The notes below the pieces were generated by a model, which had not been told where the DNA came from, did not search any database, and saw nothing but the letters and a program-made list of their open reading frames with translations. A program made the translations under genes and the position numbers. This document shows, one piece after another, positions 24,295-45,140 of a DNA stretch of 64,000 nucleotides; position 1 is the stretch's first letter; the number at the start of each line of letters is the position of its first letter. Origin of the DNA: Aporrectodea caliginosa. Taxonomy: Eukaryota > Annelida > Clitellata > Crassiclitellata > Lumbricidae. Where the stretch lies: assembly GCA_020284085.1 (NCBI GenBank), contig JACEVL010000465.1, positions 202,001 to 266,000 on the forward strand. The letters run 5' to 3'.

Positions 24295-24778
24295 GTTAAC
24301 TCCTAGATACGCTTTAATTAAAATTGTTATTCATAGTTATCCTAGCAGTGCACCACCGTCTGTTTTCTACTTATTTCAGAGTGTAGTCAGAGAGTGGAAC
24401 CCATGGACCAAGGCAAAATTGTGCTACAAGCCAAATTTATATTTTTTTTGTAGGTTTAAGTCTACTGAATAACCTGGTAAAAATCCACCCAAATCCACTT
24501 CGGGGAAAAAAAGTTACGTAAGAAAATTGTTATTAAGGAAAATGCATGCAATTAGCACTGAAATAATACAAAATCCTTTGCTATCAGCCACTTTCAAAGC
24601 TATGGAGCACTAATAATACAGTAGTGACAAACTTGTATAATATAATTAAATATTGTAATATCTGGCTTAAACCTAGCTGAAACTGAGGAGTTACTTGACA
24701 ATTTCTTCATTAATCCACGTAACATCGGATTCCATGTACTCGCAACAATACAGTTCTGCATTATCCACATCACTGAAT

Positions 24779-25245
24779 GGAAGATAAGCTTTGCTTGGGA
24801 AGCCCAGCAGATAGTGAAGCCCAGCAATTAGTGATTTGCAGTACTAGTCAATGCAGAAATAAATGAAAGCATGGACAACCATAGTCCATGCTTTCATTTG
24901 TTGTCGCGTAGACTACTGCAACTCACTATTTGCTGGGCTTCACTATCTGCTGGGCTTCCCGAGGCAAGCTTATCTTCCTCTCAGTCAGTTCTGAACTCGA
25001 CAGCCAGGCTCACTGCTCATCTCTCTTGCTTCTCCCACATGTCTACCTACATGACTATGTCCTACGCTGGCTTCCAGTTGCCTCTCGTATCCAATACAAG
25101 GATTGCTCTTAAGAACTCAATAGGGACTAGCTCCTAAATATCTTTGCGACTTAATGCACAAGCCTTTCTGCTATCTCTTCCCACCCTCTCCTGTCTGCAG
25201 ATCAACTTGATCTCTTAGTTCTCTGGGTAAGGTCTGCCATGGCCC
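24779..25245. mobile_element. LINE fragment with a foldback duplication
   Basis: 24886-25245 (+) matches the LINE at 47878-48245 (CATAGTCCATGCTTTCAT, GGGCTTCCC-AGGCAAGCTTATC, AACTCAATNGGGCTAGCTCC-like). The first 95 bases are repeated in inverted orientation at 24779-24876, separated by a spacer of about 9 bp. A third, minus-strand piece of the same LINE region is at 25720-25905. Confidence 0.7.
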
Positions 25246-25436
25246 AACACCATGACACTCATTGGCAAGAAATGCAGAGTGGTTGCTGTAAACTGGTTTG
25301 TTATCATCAACAGAGACATCTGGGGCTGCCCTTGCTCATGGTCTTTTATTGTTGGACCATTGCAGTAACCATCAAAGACAACAGTCATCTGAGTGCCATA
25401 ATGAGCATGGATATAACGGATGTACTGCTTAATCAC
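25215..25436 (-). pseudogene. Transposon ORF fragment (TVVFDGY...TIKDHE type)
   Basis: The frame contains IRYIHAHYG-TVVFDGY-NGPTIKDHE. I recall this pattern from a repeated uncharacterised protein family in invertebrate genomes; that recollection is not verified here. It is broken downstream and lies inside the 24402-28362 element. Confidence 0.45.
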
Positions 25437-26994
25437 ATCACCAAATGTTCCAAACTATTGCCACTCTGTGAAGAAACCAACCTCCATCAACAACATATGT
25501 TGTGGCTTCCATAAAGTCATCACTGTCTAGACCCTTTGTTAGTTCCCTTGCAAGCAACGACTTGTTTGCCTTCCTTAAATTTGAACATCTTTGAACATTG
25601 CAGTTGGCACTGTCATCAACTCATAGGTGAAAAAGTTTTCAGTATCAGAACAACGCTGCATTATAAGAAGAAGACTAACTGAACAAAACTGTTGCATCAA
25701 CTGGCAATTTACTGTCACCAACAATCAGTTGATCCACAGACTAGAGAGGGCAGGAAGAAACAGCAGACAGAAGCTTGCATATAAAGTTGCAAAGACATTT
25801 TAGGGGCTAGACCCTGTTGAGTTCTTATACTCGGAGCAGTACTTTGTATTGGATAGATACGAGTGGCAACTGGAATCCAGTGTAGAACATCAGTCACGTT
25901 GAGATATGAGTTTCTGCTACGTTTATTGGAAGGGTGTATTACGTAGTCCTATGGCTCAACGGGTGTAGTATATAGTGTTTGAAGTGCTTTGGTTTGTGAT
26001 GGGGATGACTATATCAGTTACTGTTTGTGTGTGAATTTGCAAGAATTGCTTCAATGTACATTGAAGAGTTTATGTAGAGGTGTGGGCAAAAGTGATGATT
26101 GGATGGTGCATTTTGGGTAGGATTTGTTGTAATGGTTCAAAAATTTGGAATGCAGTAGGCCCTAGCGTTGAGTATTCGGAATTCACCCACATACACCCAA
26201 TTTAAGAAGCTGTGGATAGTTACTTGAAGGACTATTGAAAGATTAACAATACTTCATTTACCACCGTTTCATTGAACTGTTTACATAGTTTACATTGTTT
26301 AAAAAATTTCAATATTATTTAGTTAAGAACATTATTGAGTTGATGAACCTTTCTTTTCAACTGACTAACCAGCCACAATTGAATATAGTTTAAAAAGGTG
26401 ACCCTAATTAAGTGGGGCTTGTGCCCCTTTTGGGTTTCCCTGTTCCCTAGTCAAACACAATTGATATAAAATCAGCTATTTCTGAGGGTTATCGATACCT
26501 GCGCTAAAATGAGTCATCGTGTACGATATAGACATACAGCAAACCAAGCCCTACTTTTGATTCAAGAAATCGGTGAGGACACTTCTATTGAATGGAAGTC
26601 AATGATAGTGAGGCCTCTGTCTCAGATACCTGAATACTAGAGTGTTTCACTATTGTAAGCAGAAAAAAATTGTTCATTTCTTATTGGGCTACCCACTAGT
26701 TTGGTCACGTTTGGGGTCAGGAACACTTATGCAAAATTATAGGCTTATAGAATGAGTCTTAGTGACAGCTCAAGACATGCAAAGTTTTATAGCATGACGA
26801 AAATGGCATTTTTGTAGTGTAAAATATCATTTAATTTAAATTTTAATTGAACTGGTCATATTATTTTAGTACAATAGTTTGCAGCTCATGTCACACTATT
26901 CACATTGATATAGATAAGGTTTAGAAAGTGTCTAGTCAGCTCTTTAGTTTTTTTTCAGCAGAATTGTCATGAGATGTCGGTGATTTTCAACTAT

Positions 26995-27474
26995 CTAAAA
27001 TACAAGCTGTCGCTGAACCTCATCATGTGTGAGAGCATTATTAAAGTCTGTTGCAAGCTTGACAGCACGTTCCGCACAGTCATTGATGACCTTCATGTTC
27101 GCTACCTTCTGCTTGGCATTGACATAGGCAGGAGAGGAAGGCCATGTAGCTGGGTCAACAGCAAAAAAACCTGGATCAATTTTAAGTGCCGTGAACAGAT
27201 TCATCGATCTTTAAGTTTTTGCCTGAAATTCTGCAATTGATTTTGGATCAACCATTCTGACATCTGTTTTCATTGGTGGACTCTTCAGAGCAGCAATCAT
27301 TGCCTCTTTCTCACTATTCCAGACACAATCAGAAAATAATGCAAGACCAATCAAATCCTCACTCAAATACAACAGATGCCCTCTCCATTTCTTCATTGCA
27401 ATATCTGCCACTTGACTGTCAACCTTGCCAAATGACTCCAAAGTTTGAAGGAGGCAGATCAATATACTGAGCAT
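26995..27474 (-). pseudogene. Transposon ORF fragment (VINDCAERAVKL type), frameshifted
   Basis: Two minus-strand frames (27474-27211 and 27204-26995) join into one protein segment. The first has ADIAMKKWRGHLLYLSEDL and the second MKVINDCAERAVKL-TDFNNAL. One frameshift lies near 27208. It probably belonged to the same gene as the 25215 fragment. Function unknown. Confidence 0.5.
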
Positions 27475-28362
27475 CTGAACTGCTTTGAGCAGTGAACCAG
27501 GCCTTCATGTAGATGGTTACAGTGAACAGAATGCGTCCTAGATGCGTCGAAGAGATTTCAGTTCTTGTGCCGTCAGTTTGAACTGTTCACGAAACAGATA
27601 AATTTTCAAATAATAAATTCCTTTTGTCATCCATCTGGCACGGTGATAGGCTCCTGGAAGACTGAAATGTACATGACCATCATCACTCACAACAGTAACA
27701 TTTGCGACAAGTAGGACAAGACGAACCGTTAGAAATCCTAAAGTTCCTATCTCTGGAAGTGTGCGTGCATGTGGTCGAGGGGGTGCAAGTGGTCGAGGAC
27801 GAGGTCGTGGTTACAGAGGGGGTCGCTCATCATTTCAACATCGTGACAACCCAAATGTAGCAGCTACAGAAACCAGGGAAGCATCAAGGGATGGCAATGT
27901 CTGGATTGTCTCTAATGAACAAACTTTCCGATAACTGGTCCTGCACTGGATTAGTTGGATCGCGAATGTGTGTCATATGCTTGAAAACGAATATGTATGA
28001 GAATTTGACAGATGTAAAGTCGGAACATCTGGAATCTCAACAAAACGCCACAAATATGACACTCACATCCACGAAATTAACACTTAAACACAGTCTGGCG
28101 AAAAAACTATCGCCAACTTAACGATAGAACGTACTAACACCGAAGAAGCAAACAGAAAGAGTACCAAATCATAATGCTTTCGCTACTCGAAGCTTAAAAT
28201 CCCTTAATATCGTTCAGCGTAAAAATTCGCACGTTAAATGGCTATAACTTATTTTCCCCAAGGAGGATTTGGGTGGATTTTTACCCAGCGTTTAAATGAC
28301 ACATTACCTTTCAGAATCCGCAAAATTTAGCTTGTAGCAGAATTTTGCCTGGGTACACTATG

Positions 28363-28963
28363 TAAAAATATTTACTGCTCCTGAACTAGTGAGCTGTGTT
28401 TTTCAGTGTGCTGAGGCATGCTAGGCTTGTAACTCTAACCCATGAAACATTTTATTATTCAGTGATCTATGAATAGATCAGCAGGTGCATGTTAGTTTAG
28501 TTTTAACGTGTGAAAAACAAAATGCGTCATCGTGTGTACAGTATACTGTTATAGTCTGACAGGGTACAATAGCGTGCGCCGAATATCAACTAATGCATGT
28601 AATGGCAGCCTTAGCGGCATAGGTGTACGTATAATAGTACAGCGAGAGAACGAAAAAAGTAATGGCTTTGCTACAATGAGCCTCGACAAACGAAGCGCTG
28701 TTTATTATAATTATCGGTTTGTCAAGACCATAAGTAGGCCTAAATGTAGCATATTTATGATGAATTACGTTCCGCGTCAGTAAGAAAGTAATTAATATTT
28801 GCCATAGGATGATTCACTGCAAATCAGTGTTTTCTTTTCTTAACCCCACATGTATGCGTTGGGAGAGAGGGGGAGGGAGAGAGGGGGAAGGAGATAGAGA
28901 TGATGATGATAATAATAAGGAAAGAAGAAGAAGACGTGGATGAGGAGGAAGAAGAACAGGAAA
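28363..28963. other. Intergenic, no gene recognised
   Basis: Nothing recognisable apart from a purine-rich run (GGGAGAGAGGGGGAGGGAG and GAAGAAGAAG) at 28857-28960. Confidence 0.5.
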
Positions 28964-29282
28964 TAAGAAGAGAAGCAGTCTCTTATGATGGCCTTGGGTA
29001 CGATATGCTGGGGATTTCATTATCTTAGTCTCGACGCCTGATCTTGACACTGACAGTATATGGTCAGACATTCATCATAGCTGAGTTCGCTTAGTATATC
29101 ACAAAACAAGTTTCTGCCCTGGCGAGTATTTGGACCTCGACCTCTCGATTGACAGTACAAGCACTGGATTAATCGGGGCACAAAATGGCAAAAAAAGAAG
29201 GAAGTAGGTGTGTAATGTACTCGTCTCGGCTTCCTTTGATGTCTGTCGTTTCGTTATTCGGATTTCAATAGAGTTTCTATCA
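28964..29282 (+). repeat. Inverted duplicate of 55907-56222
   Basis: About 315 bp nearly identical to the reverse complement of 55907-56222, with only a handful of mismatches. Similarity ends abruptly at AGTTTCTATC, where the tail fragment F begins. Confidence 0.85.
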
Positions 29283-29610
29283 CTACCAAAAGCTGAACAG
29301 GGACCTCGATAAATCTTCTGGAGTGATGTACGACAAACTCAGAGTTGAGGTCGGAGCAGTTCAGGAACCATCTGTTGGGCAGGTAAACGAGTTGGACAAG
29401 GACCACTATCAAAAGCTGAATCGGAACCTCGATAAATCTTCTGGAATGATGTACGACAAACTCAGAGTTGAAGACGGAGCAGTTTGGGAACAATCTGTTG
29501 GACAAGTAAACGAGTTGGACAAGGACCAGTATCAAAAGCTGAATCGGAAGCTCGATAATTCGTCTGAAACGATGTACGACAAACTTAGAGTTGAACCGGG
29601 ACAAAACTAG
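29272..29610 (+). pseudogene. Orphan receptor tail F: three tandem tyrosine modules
   Basis: An open frame from 29272 to the TAG at 29608-29610 encodes three consecutive copies of a 41-residue (123-bp) unit: HYQKLNR-LDKSSG-MYDKLRVE, then a spacer ending VGQVNELDKD. The unit tyrosine codons begin at 29284, 29407 and 29530. Each copy carries YQKL and YDKL separated by 11 residues, as in receptors A, B and D. The final YEEF of those tails is missing. The only nearby acceptor (TTTCAATAG, ending 29271) would not give the family's phase 2, and no transmembrane or lectin exon was found upstream. I call it a truncated tail, probably cut by the rearrangement that placed 28964-29282 next to it. A functional exon with an unusual partner is possible. 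Confidence 0.75.
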
Positions 29611-30355
29611 AAAGAATTTCCAACTAATTAAAATTGGGCTAAAATTGTAATTTAAGAAAATAAGGACAATCGAGACTGACGTATCGTTAATTTAAAAAAT
29701 CATGATTGAAATACATGGTAAATTTTTTCTCCAGGGCTAGGAAAAAAGTCTGTAACGCTTCACAGTCTGCATAAACGGCCTGTACTGTCGCTTCTTCCTT
29801 GTAAAATTGTAATTATGCATGAAAAGATAATTTCTGGACTTAGAAGACGTATATGTGTTTGAGTTCTTCTTGAGATACTAAGGAGTATCATGAACTGCCT
29901 GGAAGCCTAATGGGTGGATGCGGAGTACGTCTGATGTGCAAAGAAGTAGGCGTGTGCTTAGAGTGCAAAGGTGCTAACTCCAAAATTTTCAAAAAACGTT
30001 TTATTGTTTTATTATGTTGCTACCAATGTACTGTTTGAAATGCTAAAAGATGCTTTTGTTCAGAGTGTAAATATAAACGTAATAGCTGCTTTATTGTTTG
30101 GTCTATCTCCAATCACTAAGTTTTGAAAATGTGCAAAGGTTCTATTGACGATAGAACTATTGCACTCTTTACACTGACGTCATATTATGACATCGTACGA
30201 CGGTATTTCAACGGAAAATTGTAAGTTCCTAATAATTATGTTTGTAACATTTTGCTTTAGTCAGGATTATTATTCTTAAAATATTATTTTATTTAATCTT
30301 AGTAATGTTATTATCTAAAAATAACGTCAATTTAATATTTTGTAAGCGATAACGT

Positions 30356-30425
30356 GAGTAAAGTAAGTAAGTAAGTAAGTGTGTTCTTTATTGAACGCTG
30401 GCAAACGCACGGCGCTGTACATACA
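30356..30425 (-). mobile_element. LINE tail fragment with (AAGT/ACTT)n
   Basis: AGTAAGTAAGTAAG followed by TCTTTATTGAACGCTGGCAA. It resembles the (ACTT)n-tailed LINE family seen at 49525, 53668 and 60953. Confidence 0.6.
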
Positions 30426-30655
30426 AAGTTATACAAAGTTATCACATAGTAGCGGAAAAGTTAGTTAATAGTAAAAATAAAAAACATTATGACCTAACTG
30501 TACAATTAATTAATTAAGAGTCTGTTCGTTAGGAGCTAATTATGACTTTCGTGTGTAGTTTCGGGCATACGAAAAAATTTGGAATTGACGAGTAAAATAT
30601 TCACAACGAAACAAAAGTGTTTCGCTGGCTTGAATCTGACAGTGTGGTTTAAAAA

Positions 30656-30873
30656 TCGGCAAGCATTTAGTATCGGGGTGCGTAAGTTTACGAGCGTCGG
30701 ACGGCATCTTTTGGCGTGCTGCGCGGAAGGTAGCCTACGATGTTTTCTAAAGACAACCCTAACCCTGACCCTAAACAACCCTCACGACACGTTTAACCTT
30801 ACCCTATCCGACTCTCACGACGCTTAAAATGACGGGAGAAAATACACGCACCCCGATACTAAATGCCTGCCGA
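30656..30873. mobile_element. Nested MITE with about 28-bp inverted repeats
   Basis: TCGGCAAGCATTTAGTATCG at the left and its near-perfect inverse at the right (TCGGCAGGCATTTAGTATCG in reverse complement). The interior has a telomere-like ACCCTAACCCTGACCCTAA run resembling the MITEs at 43985 and 53113. Confidence 0.75.
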
Positions 30874-31394
30874 AAAATCTAATGTGTGAATCACTGAATC
30901 GAAAATACTGAAGTTCATTCCTAGCTCGATGTCAATAAATTTATTTGGTCAGAGAAATCATTGAAGTCCAATCTTAACTTAGGCCTAATGTCGGTGAATT
31001 CAATTTTACACAAATCATTATTTTTATTTATTATCTGATACTAATATTTTATTTAAAAGGCACTTTTTAATCTCAAATATAGGCTAAGATGTTAAATTAC
31101 TCCAGTTCTGAAAATATTTTTGAAATGTGCAAAGGTGCTATTGTCTGTCATAAGCCGTTATTTTGACTATTTCAGGCGAGGCGTGCCGTTATTTTTAATA
31201 TTTCAGGCAAGGCGTCATAAATATTTTTTTAAAAGATAGCAACATTCCAACTAAGAAATTATTTATTATCCATATGCATGTAAACCACAATGATATAAAA
31301 CTTAATGGATTTGTGGTAACAATCGAAAGTTTAGATTTGCTCTCCTGAACAATTTCAATAAATGGAGTTAGCACCTTTGCACTCTAAGCACACG

Positions 31395-33477
31395 TAGGGC
31401 TTATGCCTGAAAGCCCTGGATTGCTCAAACAGGGAAGCTTTCACATTTGAGAAATGTAGGACAGAGATGGCTTTGAGTAGGGGATTCCATGATCAAGAGC
31501 TCAAGGGGGACCTAAATGGCATTGACTGATTTATCGTTCGATCAGTCATTGAGAGAGAAGAGAGACACAGACAAAAATTGTAGTGTAACCGTTATTGTCC
31601 GGGGGGTTATTGTCCAGGGGTTATTGTCTTAGAACCATATACGCATATACGTTAGTGCATAATATATATTCTAAGATGCCTATACATAAATAATTGGTGG
31701 AAAGTTGTCTACTACTTGGCTGTGAATGTAGCGAAAGAAGGAAGTTCACAGTACTTTTGAAACGACGCTTTTCTGTACACCGTCTAATGCAATGGGTCAT
31801 AATCGGGGAACTTCCCAACTGCTTCACCGTTGACTAGTAAAGGTGTTGTTCAGTGTATTTGTTGTTACAGCATAATGGATTTGGGTCTATTTAAAACCCT
31901 CTACCCATGGCTGCACAACCGTATTCACTTTAAAAGCGATGAATCATCAGGCACTTGCTGATTCCTATGCAACGTTAGACTCAGACGAAATCAGATGCTG
32001 CAAATAGCTCTTTCTGGATAGTCATTTAAGGCGCAATGTTAGGTGTTAGACTGGAAATTGTTCTTCTGATTGCAGGCAAGTTAGCCCATTCTAAAACATA
32101 GCTATGCTGATTTTGTTACCGGTTGCATTTGCCTGTCAAGTCTAACAAAGTAACAGATAACGTAATGCCTGTACTTTAAGGTTCATACATTTCAACCCGT
32201 GGAGGACCAGACCATTCTTGCCAGGTCCATGGAATATAACAACTGAAAAATGAAATGTACAGACGTACCTGCGTGCGTACAAACAAGATGCATACCTATT
32301 TACACTTGTACATACATGCTAACATACATACATAGGCCCGATTTCCTTAGTTGATTTTGATTTGTTTCGCTGACTGTACAGCATATAATTATCATATTTT
32401 AATGGTTTAGCCATTTTGCGATTATGCCCGGCTTAGTCAAGTTACTGTTGTTGTAATCTACTGACATAATGATAATTATCAATGAACTGTCTAGCATTAA
32501 TAATACACGAAATTAATATTGTATATATTCCCGCCATCATCTTATTCTGTTGGTACATGTAACTAGGGGGTCCTAATTAGTGGGACTCACTTCAAGTCTC
32601 CCTATTGTGCCCATTATTGAACATTTATTGTGAATTAAGAATATGGAACTACTTGACTTATGAACGTTATGTTGGATCAATAAATTGATGGTCATGGCTG
32701 TGGTTATGGTTATACCTATACGCATATGCGCATGCATACTTGCGTACGTGCATCAAATGTATGCACACATAGGCCTACATGTCGTATACGTATGTCGTAT
32801 GTAGCCTACGTACAAGGCAGGGTGGTTCAGCAATCCGAGAGGTGCTAACCATGACCTGAACAGCAAGTAAGGGCATTTATGAAGAGTAGGAAAGATAGAC
32901 CAACTTACTTACTTACTTATTATTAGTACTCATTAGTAACTTCTTTAGCGTAGATGTCTAACGCATAAGGCGTCAACCGATGGCACATCAAAACCAAACC
33001 GTAATCAGGTCAACACTCAGAAGAGTCGTCCGCTGCCTGCTTACTCAAACCGAAACAGCACATTATACATTAGGACACACAATGTGAACTGTTCCGAATT
33101 TAAGTAAGTTAAGTAAGTACAGGTATAAGATCTGAGTAGAGCATAACAAGGAGACATTCGCTTATTCCGTCAAACACATGCAGGCCGTGTATTTTATGCA
33201 TTGCTAATGAGATGGCGTGTTGGCTTTCAAGTCTACCATTACAGTGACGAGGTCATGCATCGCCTACAACGCATATATTATATCTTCTATTCTCTCAAAG
33301 AAAAAATATCCCCAGCAGCGACGGCAGATTGATGACGCCCAGATGTATGACGCCCAATAATGACAATGGGCCAACATGGGATTCATATGTCGTACGAAGT
33401 CCATAGAGGACTATTTCGATATGAGCTTCATGATGATGGTGGTGGTGGTAGTGATGATGATGATGATGATGAGTTCT
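31395..33477. other. Intergenic region upstream of receptor D
   Basis: No exon recognised, although the signal peptide exon of receptor D should lie in or near here. Three direct copies of GGTTATTGTCC-like sequence at 31588-31630 may be a transposon end. Sequence near 32570-32700 (CCTAATTAGTGGGACT, ending in AATAAATTG) looks like an old LINE 3' end resembling 26395-26440. Confidence 0.4.
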
Positions 33478-33664
33478 CTGCCCGAAGGTTTTTTATGTCG
33501 CTCGGGGATGAGATGAGCGAGGTGGTTTTCCGTTGCCTTCCTCACAGACAATTGTGGGTGAGCAACTTGTCCATGGTCGCTACGCACTGGTTTGAAGCAG
33601 ACTCGAACCTGCGACCCTCCAGTAACGAGACATAGAACAAACCGCTACTGTAACACTGCCGCGC
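33478..33664 (-). mobile_element. tRNA-derived SINE, second family
   Basis: Minus-strand head GGGGCGCGGCAGTGTTACAG with B box GGTTCGAGTCT. The body contains CCACCTCGCTCATCTCATCC and the tail is (CATCAT)n (33440-33478). Body and tail differ from the 7444 family. Confidence 0.65.
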
Positions 33665-33886
33665 CCCACTTGGCTTTATATGAACTTCATAATTATGTCC
33701 AACATATAATGACGCTTTTCTTAGATTATGAGAACAATAACTTTCCCAGACTAGTTTTCTTCGTTGACTGTGCTCATTTGGTTTAATTTCGCGTGCTTAG
33801 CGTGATTATCATAATTATAGCATATGGAACAAACGAATTCTCGTGTTTTCCCTCGGGCTAGGAAACTTATTATTGAAATTTTTTAG

Positions 33887-43125
<9,239 letters not shown>

Positions 43126-43984
43126 GCTAAAAGCGTAATCTACAAAAATGACAAGTAACCTACGTCTGAATCGTTGCATAGATCTACCTGATCATCTTTG
43201 AATTATCTCCGTTAGATTTTCCGGTTGGCTAAATATGAGGACATCGTATTGATCATATTTCTACCTTGACAGTCATCGAACCACATATCACGCGTGACTT
43301 AATTATCATAGGGCTGTTATAATTCCTGTTACAAAGAAACACACCAACACACAGACATACATATATAAATTAAAAATGAGTCAGAGAATGTCATAAAAGC
43401 AACTAACTTTATAGCTTGTCCATTAAAAACACAGATCCACAAAATGGCTAACGCTGGTTCGGAATTTTACTCAAGACAAATCGAGTTCTATTTCCAAGAG
43501 TTTGTTTGTCTACAACATTCGGTTTACGTCTACCTATAGGCATATTTCGAGCTTTTTATTGGTTAGCTAATGATTTAACTTTTGCTACAAACACCATGAT
43601 TTTAGACTAGTTTTACTATAACCATCAAACGTGATGTTAAGTTACATGTCGCTTGGTTTGCGAAAAAAGAATCTAATGTTTGTATGACTCGTATATGGCA
43701 AATTTTAGGGTTTCTTTAAATTTATAAGGAGTTTGGTCATAATAAACTGACAGTTACACAAGAAACATCGAAACATAATGCGACACATTTCCTGCTTGGC
43801 TACGAAGCACAACAAAGTATATCATAGTATTCATGTTCATTAAACATTATTATATAGCATAGAACTTTATAGTGTATCTTTATAGAACCTTACCTTATCG
43901 CTACCTTATTATGCTTTAAGTTGCCTATTCTTGTCCCTGACTTTTTTCAATCTTGCACATGAACATATACAACTAAAAGTAAAG

Positions 43985-44367
43985 GTCGAGGATACAGTCA
44001 CGCTCGACGTGAGCCTAATACCTGGGACTAAAATCACACCCGCTACCCTATTGGTCAATGCATGTCGCATGATTTTGTCCGCGTGAAAGAAGCCGACCGA
44101 TGAACTCTCCCGAATGCGTTGGAAGATTGTTCACCATGTTTTCTAATGACGACACTAACCCTAACCCTGACCCAAACCGACCCGCACGACGCCTAATCTG
44201 ACCCTAAACGACCCTCAAGAAGCATAACCTGACCCTAAGCGACCCTCAAGATGTCCGCCATTTCAAATTCCAAGGGAAGTAAGCAAGTTCACATGACATT
44301 CTTTAGCCAATAACGCGACGGTCGTGAATGTAGTATTAACGCCCGGGACGTGAATGGATCCACTACG
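43985..44367 (+). mobile_element. MITE with telomere-like interior, copy 1
   Basis: A direct copy lies at 53113-53496. Imperfect terminal inverted repeats (GGATACAGTCACG on the left, GGATCCATTCACG on the right in reverse complement) enclose several CCCTAACCCTGACCC-like runs. No coding capacity. Between receptors D and A. Confidence 0.7.
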
Positions 44368-44439
44368 AAAAGTAAAATCGAGGCACATAATGAGTAAACT
44401 ATAGGCCTATAGTGAAATAACGAAAGGTTGTATGCTTTT

Positions 44440-45140
44440 GCGTCTGAACTACCGATTGGCGTCCAACCTGAGCAATTGGCTCCACAGACTGTCCTGGGAA
44501 GAGAACAAAATGCTGAAGAGTTTTCTTGTTATTCGTCAATGGTCATATGTCATCATTATTATTGTCATTCTAGTCGCCTCTGAGGCTCAGCTCATAGAAC
44601 CATCAAACATCATGGCCCCGCTGCACAACATAAATTATGTCTTATATTCCACAGGCATCAACTCATGACGGACGTGATGCGTAACGGTGACCTAGAACAC
44701 GCACCTGTCTCGCGCATAACGTCGATAGACTATGGATTATAAAGCCAAATTTTGACAGGTCCAACATATTTTCAGTAATTGTCGGTGTTTCAAATGATAG
44801 CTAGTTCATCGTGTACGGTAGTCGTAATTGTTATTAACATTTATATAGCGCCGCTCAAAAGGCAAATAAAATCAGAGGCGCTCTGCGCTATCCTACATGA
44901 TGTTGAATGTCATTAACAACTAGAATTGCATCAGTTAGCTAAAAATGCACAGAAAATAAGACGCTGCACCGCAGGCGGTCTCACGCACACTCTTGGAACC
45001 TAACCAACGGATTCCCCGGTCGACAGTTGATACAAGAAATGACTCGTATATGACAAATTTTGCCTAAGTTGCGTCGATACGGTATATGATATAGCTCGCA
45101 AACACGATGACGCTGCAGTCGAGCAGTCCCTCATTGGTAG
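44440..45140 (+). repeat. Upstream region of receptor A, diverged copy of 56245-56920
   Basis: Shared blocks in the same order: TTGGCGTCCAAC, GAAGAGAACAAAA, CGGTGACCTAGAACACGCAC, CATAACGTCGATAGA and GAGCAGTCCCTCATTGGTAG. The 78-codon frame at 44432-44668 looks like a signal sequence but belongs to this repeat. The block ends about 325 bp before the receptor A start codon, so it may overlap its promoter. Confidence 0.6.

Larger units (their letters stand above)
24402..28362. mobile_element. 4-kb DNA transposon with about 115-bp inverted repeats
   Basis: Left end 24402-24525 and right end 28235-28362 are inverted copies: GGCAAAATTNTGCTACAAGC near both tips, GGTAAAAATCCACCCAAATCC further in, then GGGGAAAA. 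A target duplication is not clear. The interior carries fragments of at least one protein on the minus strand (25436-25215 and 27474-26995), an RG-rich coding-like stretch (about 27757-27850, +) and captured or inserted LINE pieces. Confidence 0.7.
29951..31394. mobile_element. DNA transposon, 1.44 kb, 32-bp perfect inverted repeats, TAGG target duplication
   Basis: The left end CGTGTGCTTAGAGTGCAAAG continues GTGCTAACTCCA. The right end is its exact reverse complement over 32 bp. TAGG flanks both sides (29947-29950 and 31395-31398). The motif GTGCAAAGGT recurs internally (near 30131 and 31126). There is no transposase frame, so it is non-autonomous. It contains a LINE tail (30356-30425) and a nested MITE. 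Confidence 0.85.

Noticed and set aside
28814..29071. Frame conserved between 28814-29071 (-) and 56115-56306 (+)
   Set aside because: The similarity is fully explained by the inverted DNA duplication, and the frames diverge exactly where the duplication ends.
44432..44668. 78-codon frame with a hydrophobic run resembling a signal peptide just before receptor A
   Set aside because: The sequence is part of a repeat also present at 56245-56920, and the true first exon (45465-45513) fits the phase and homology of the other receptors.
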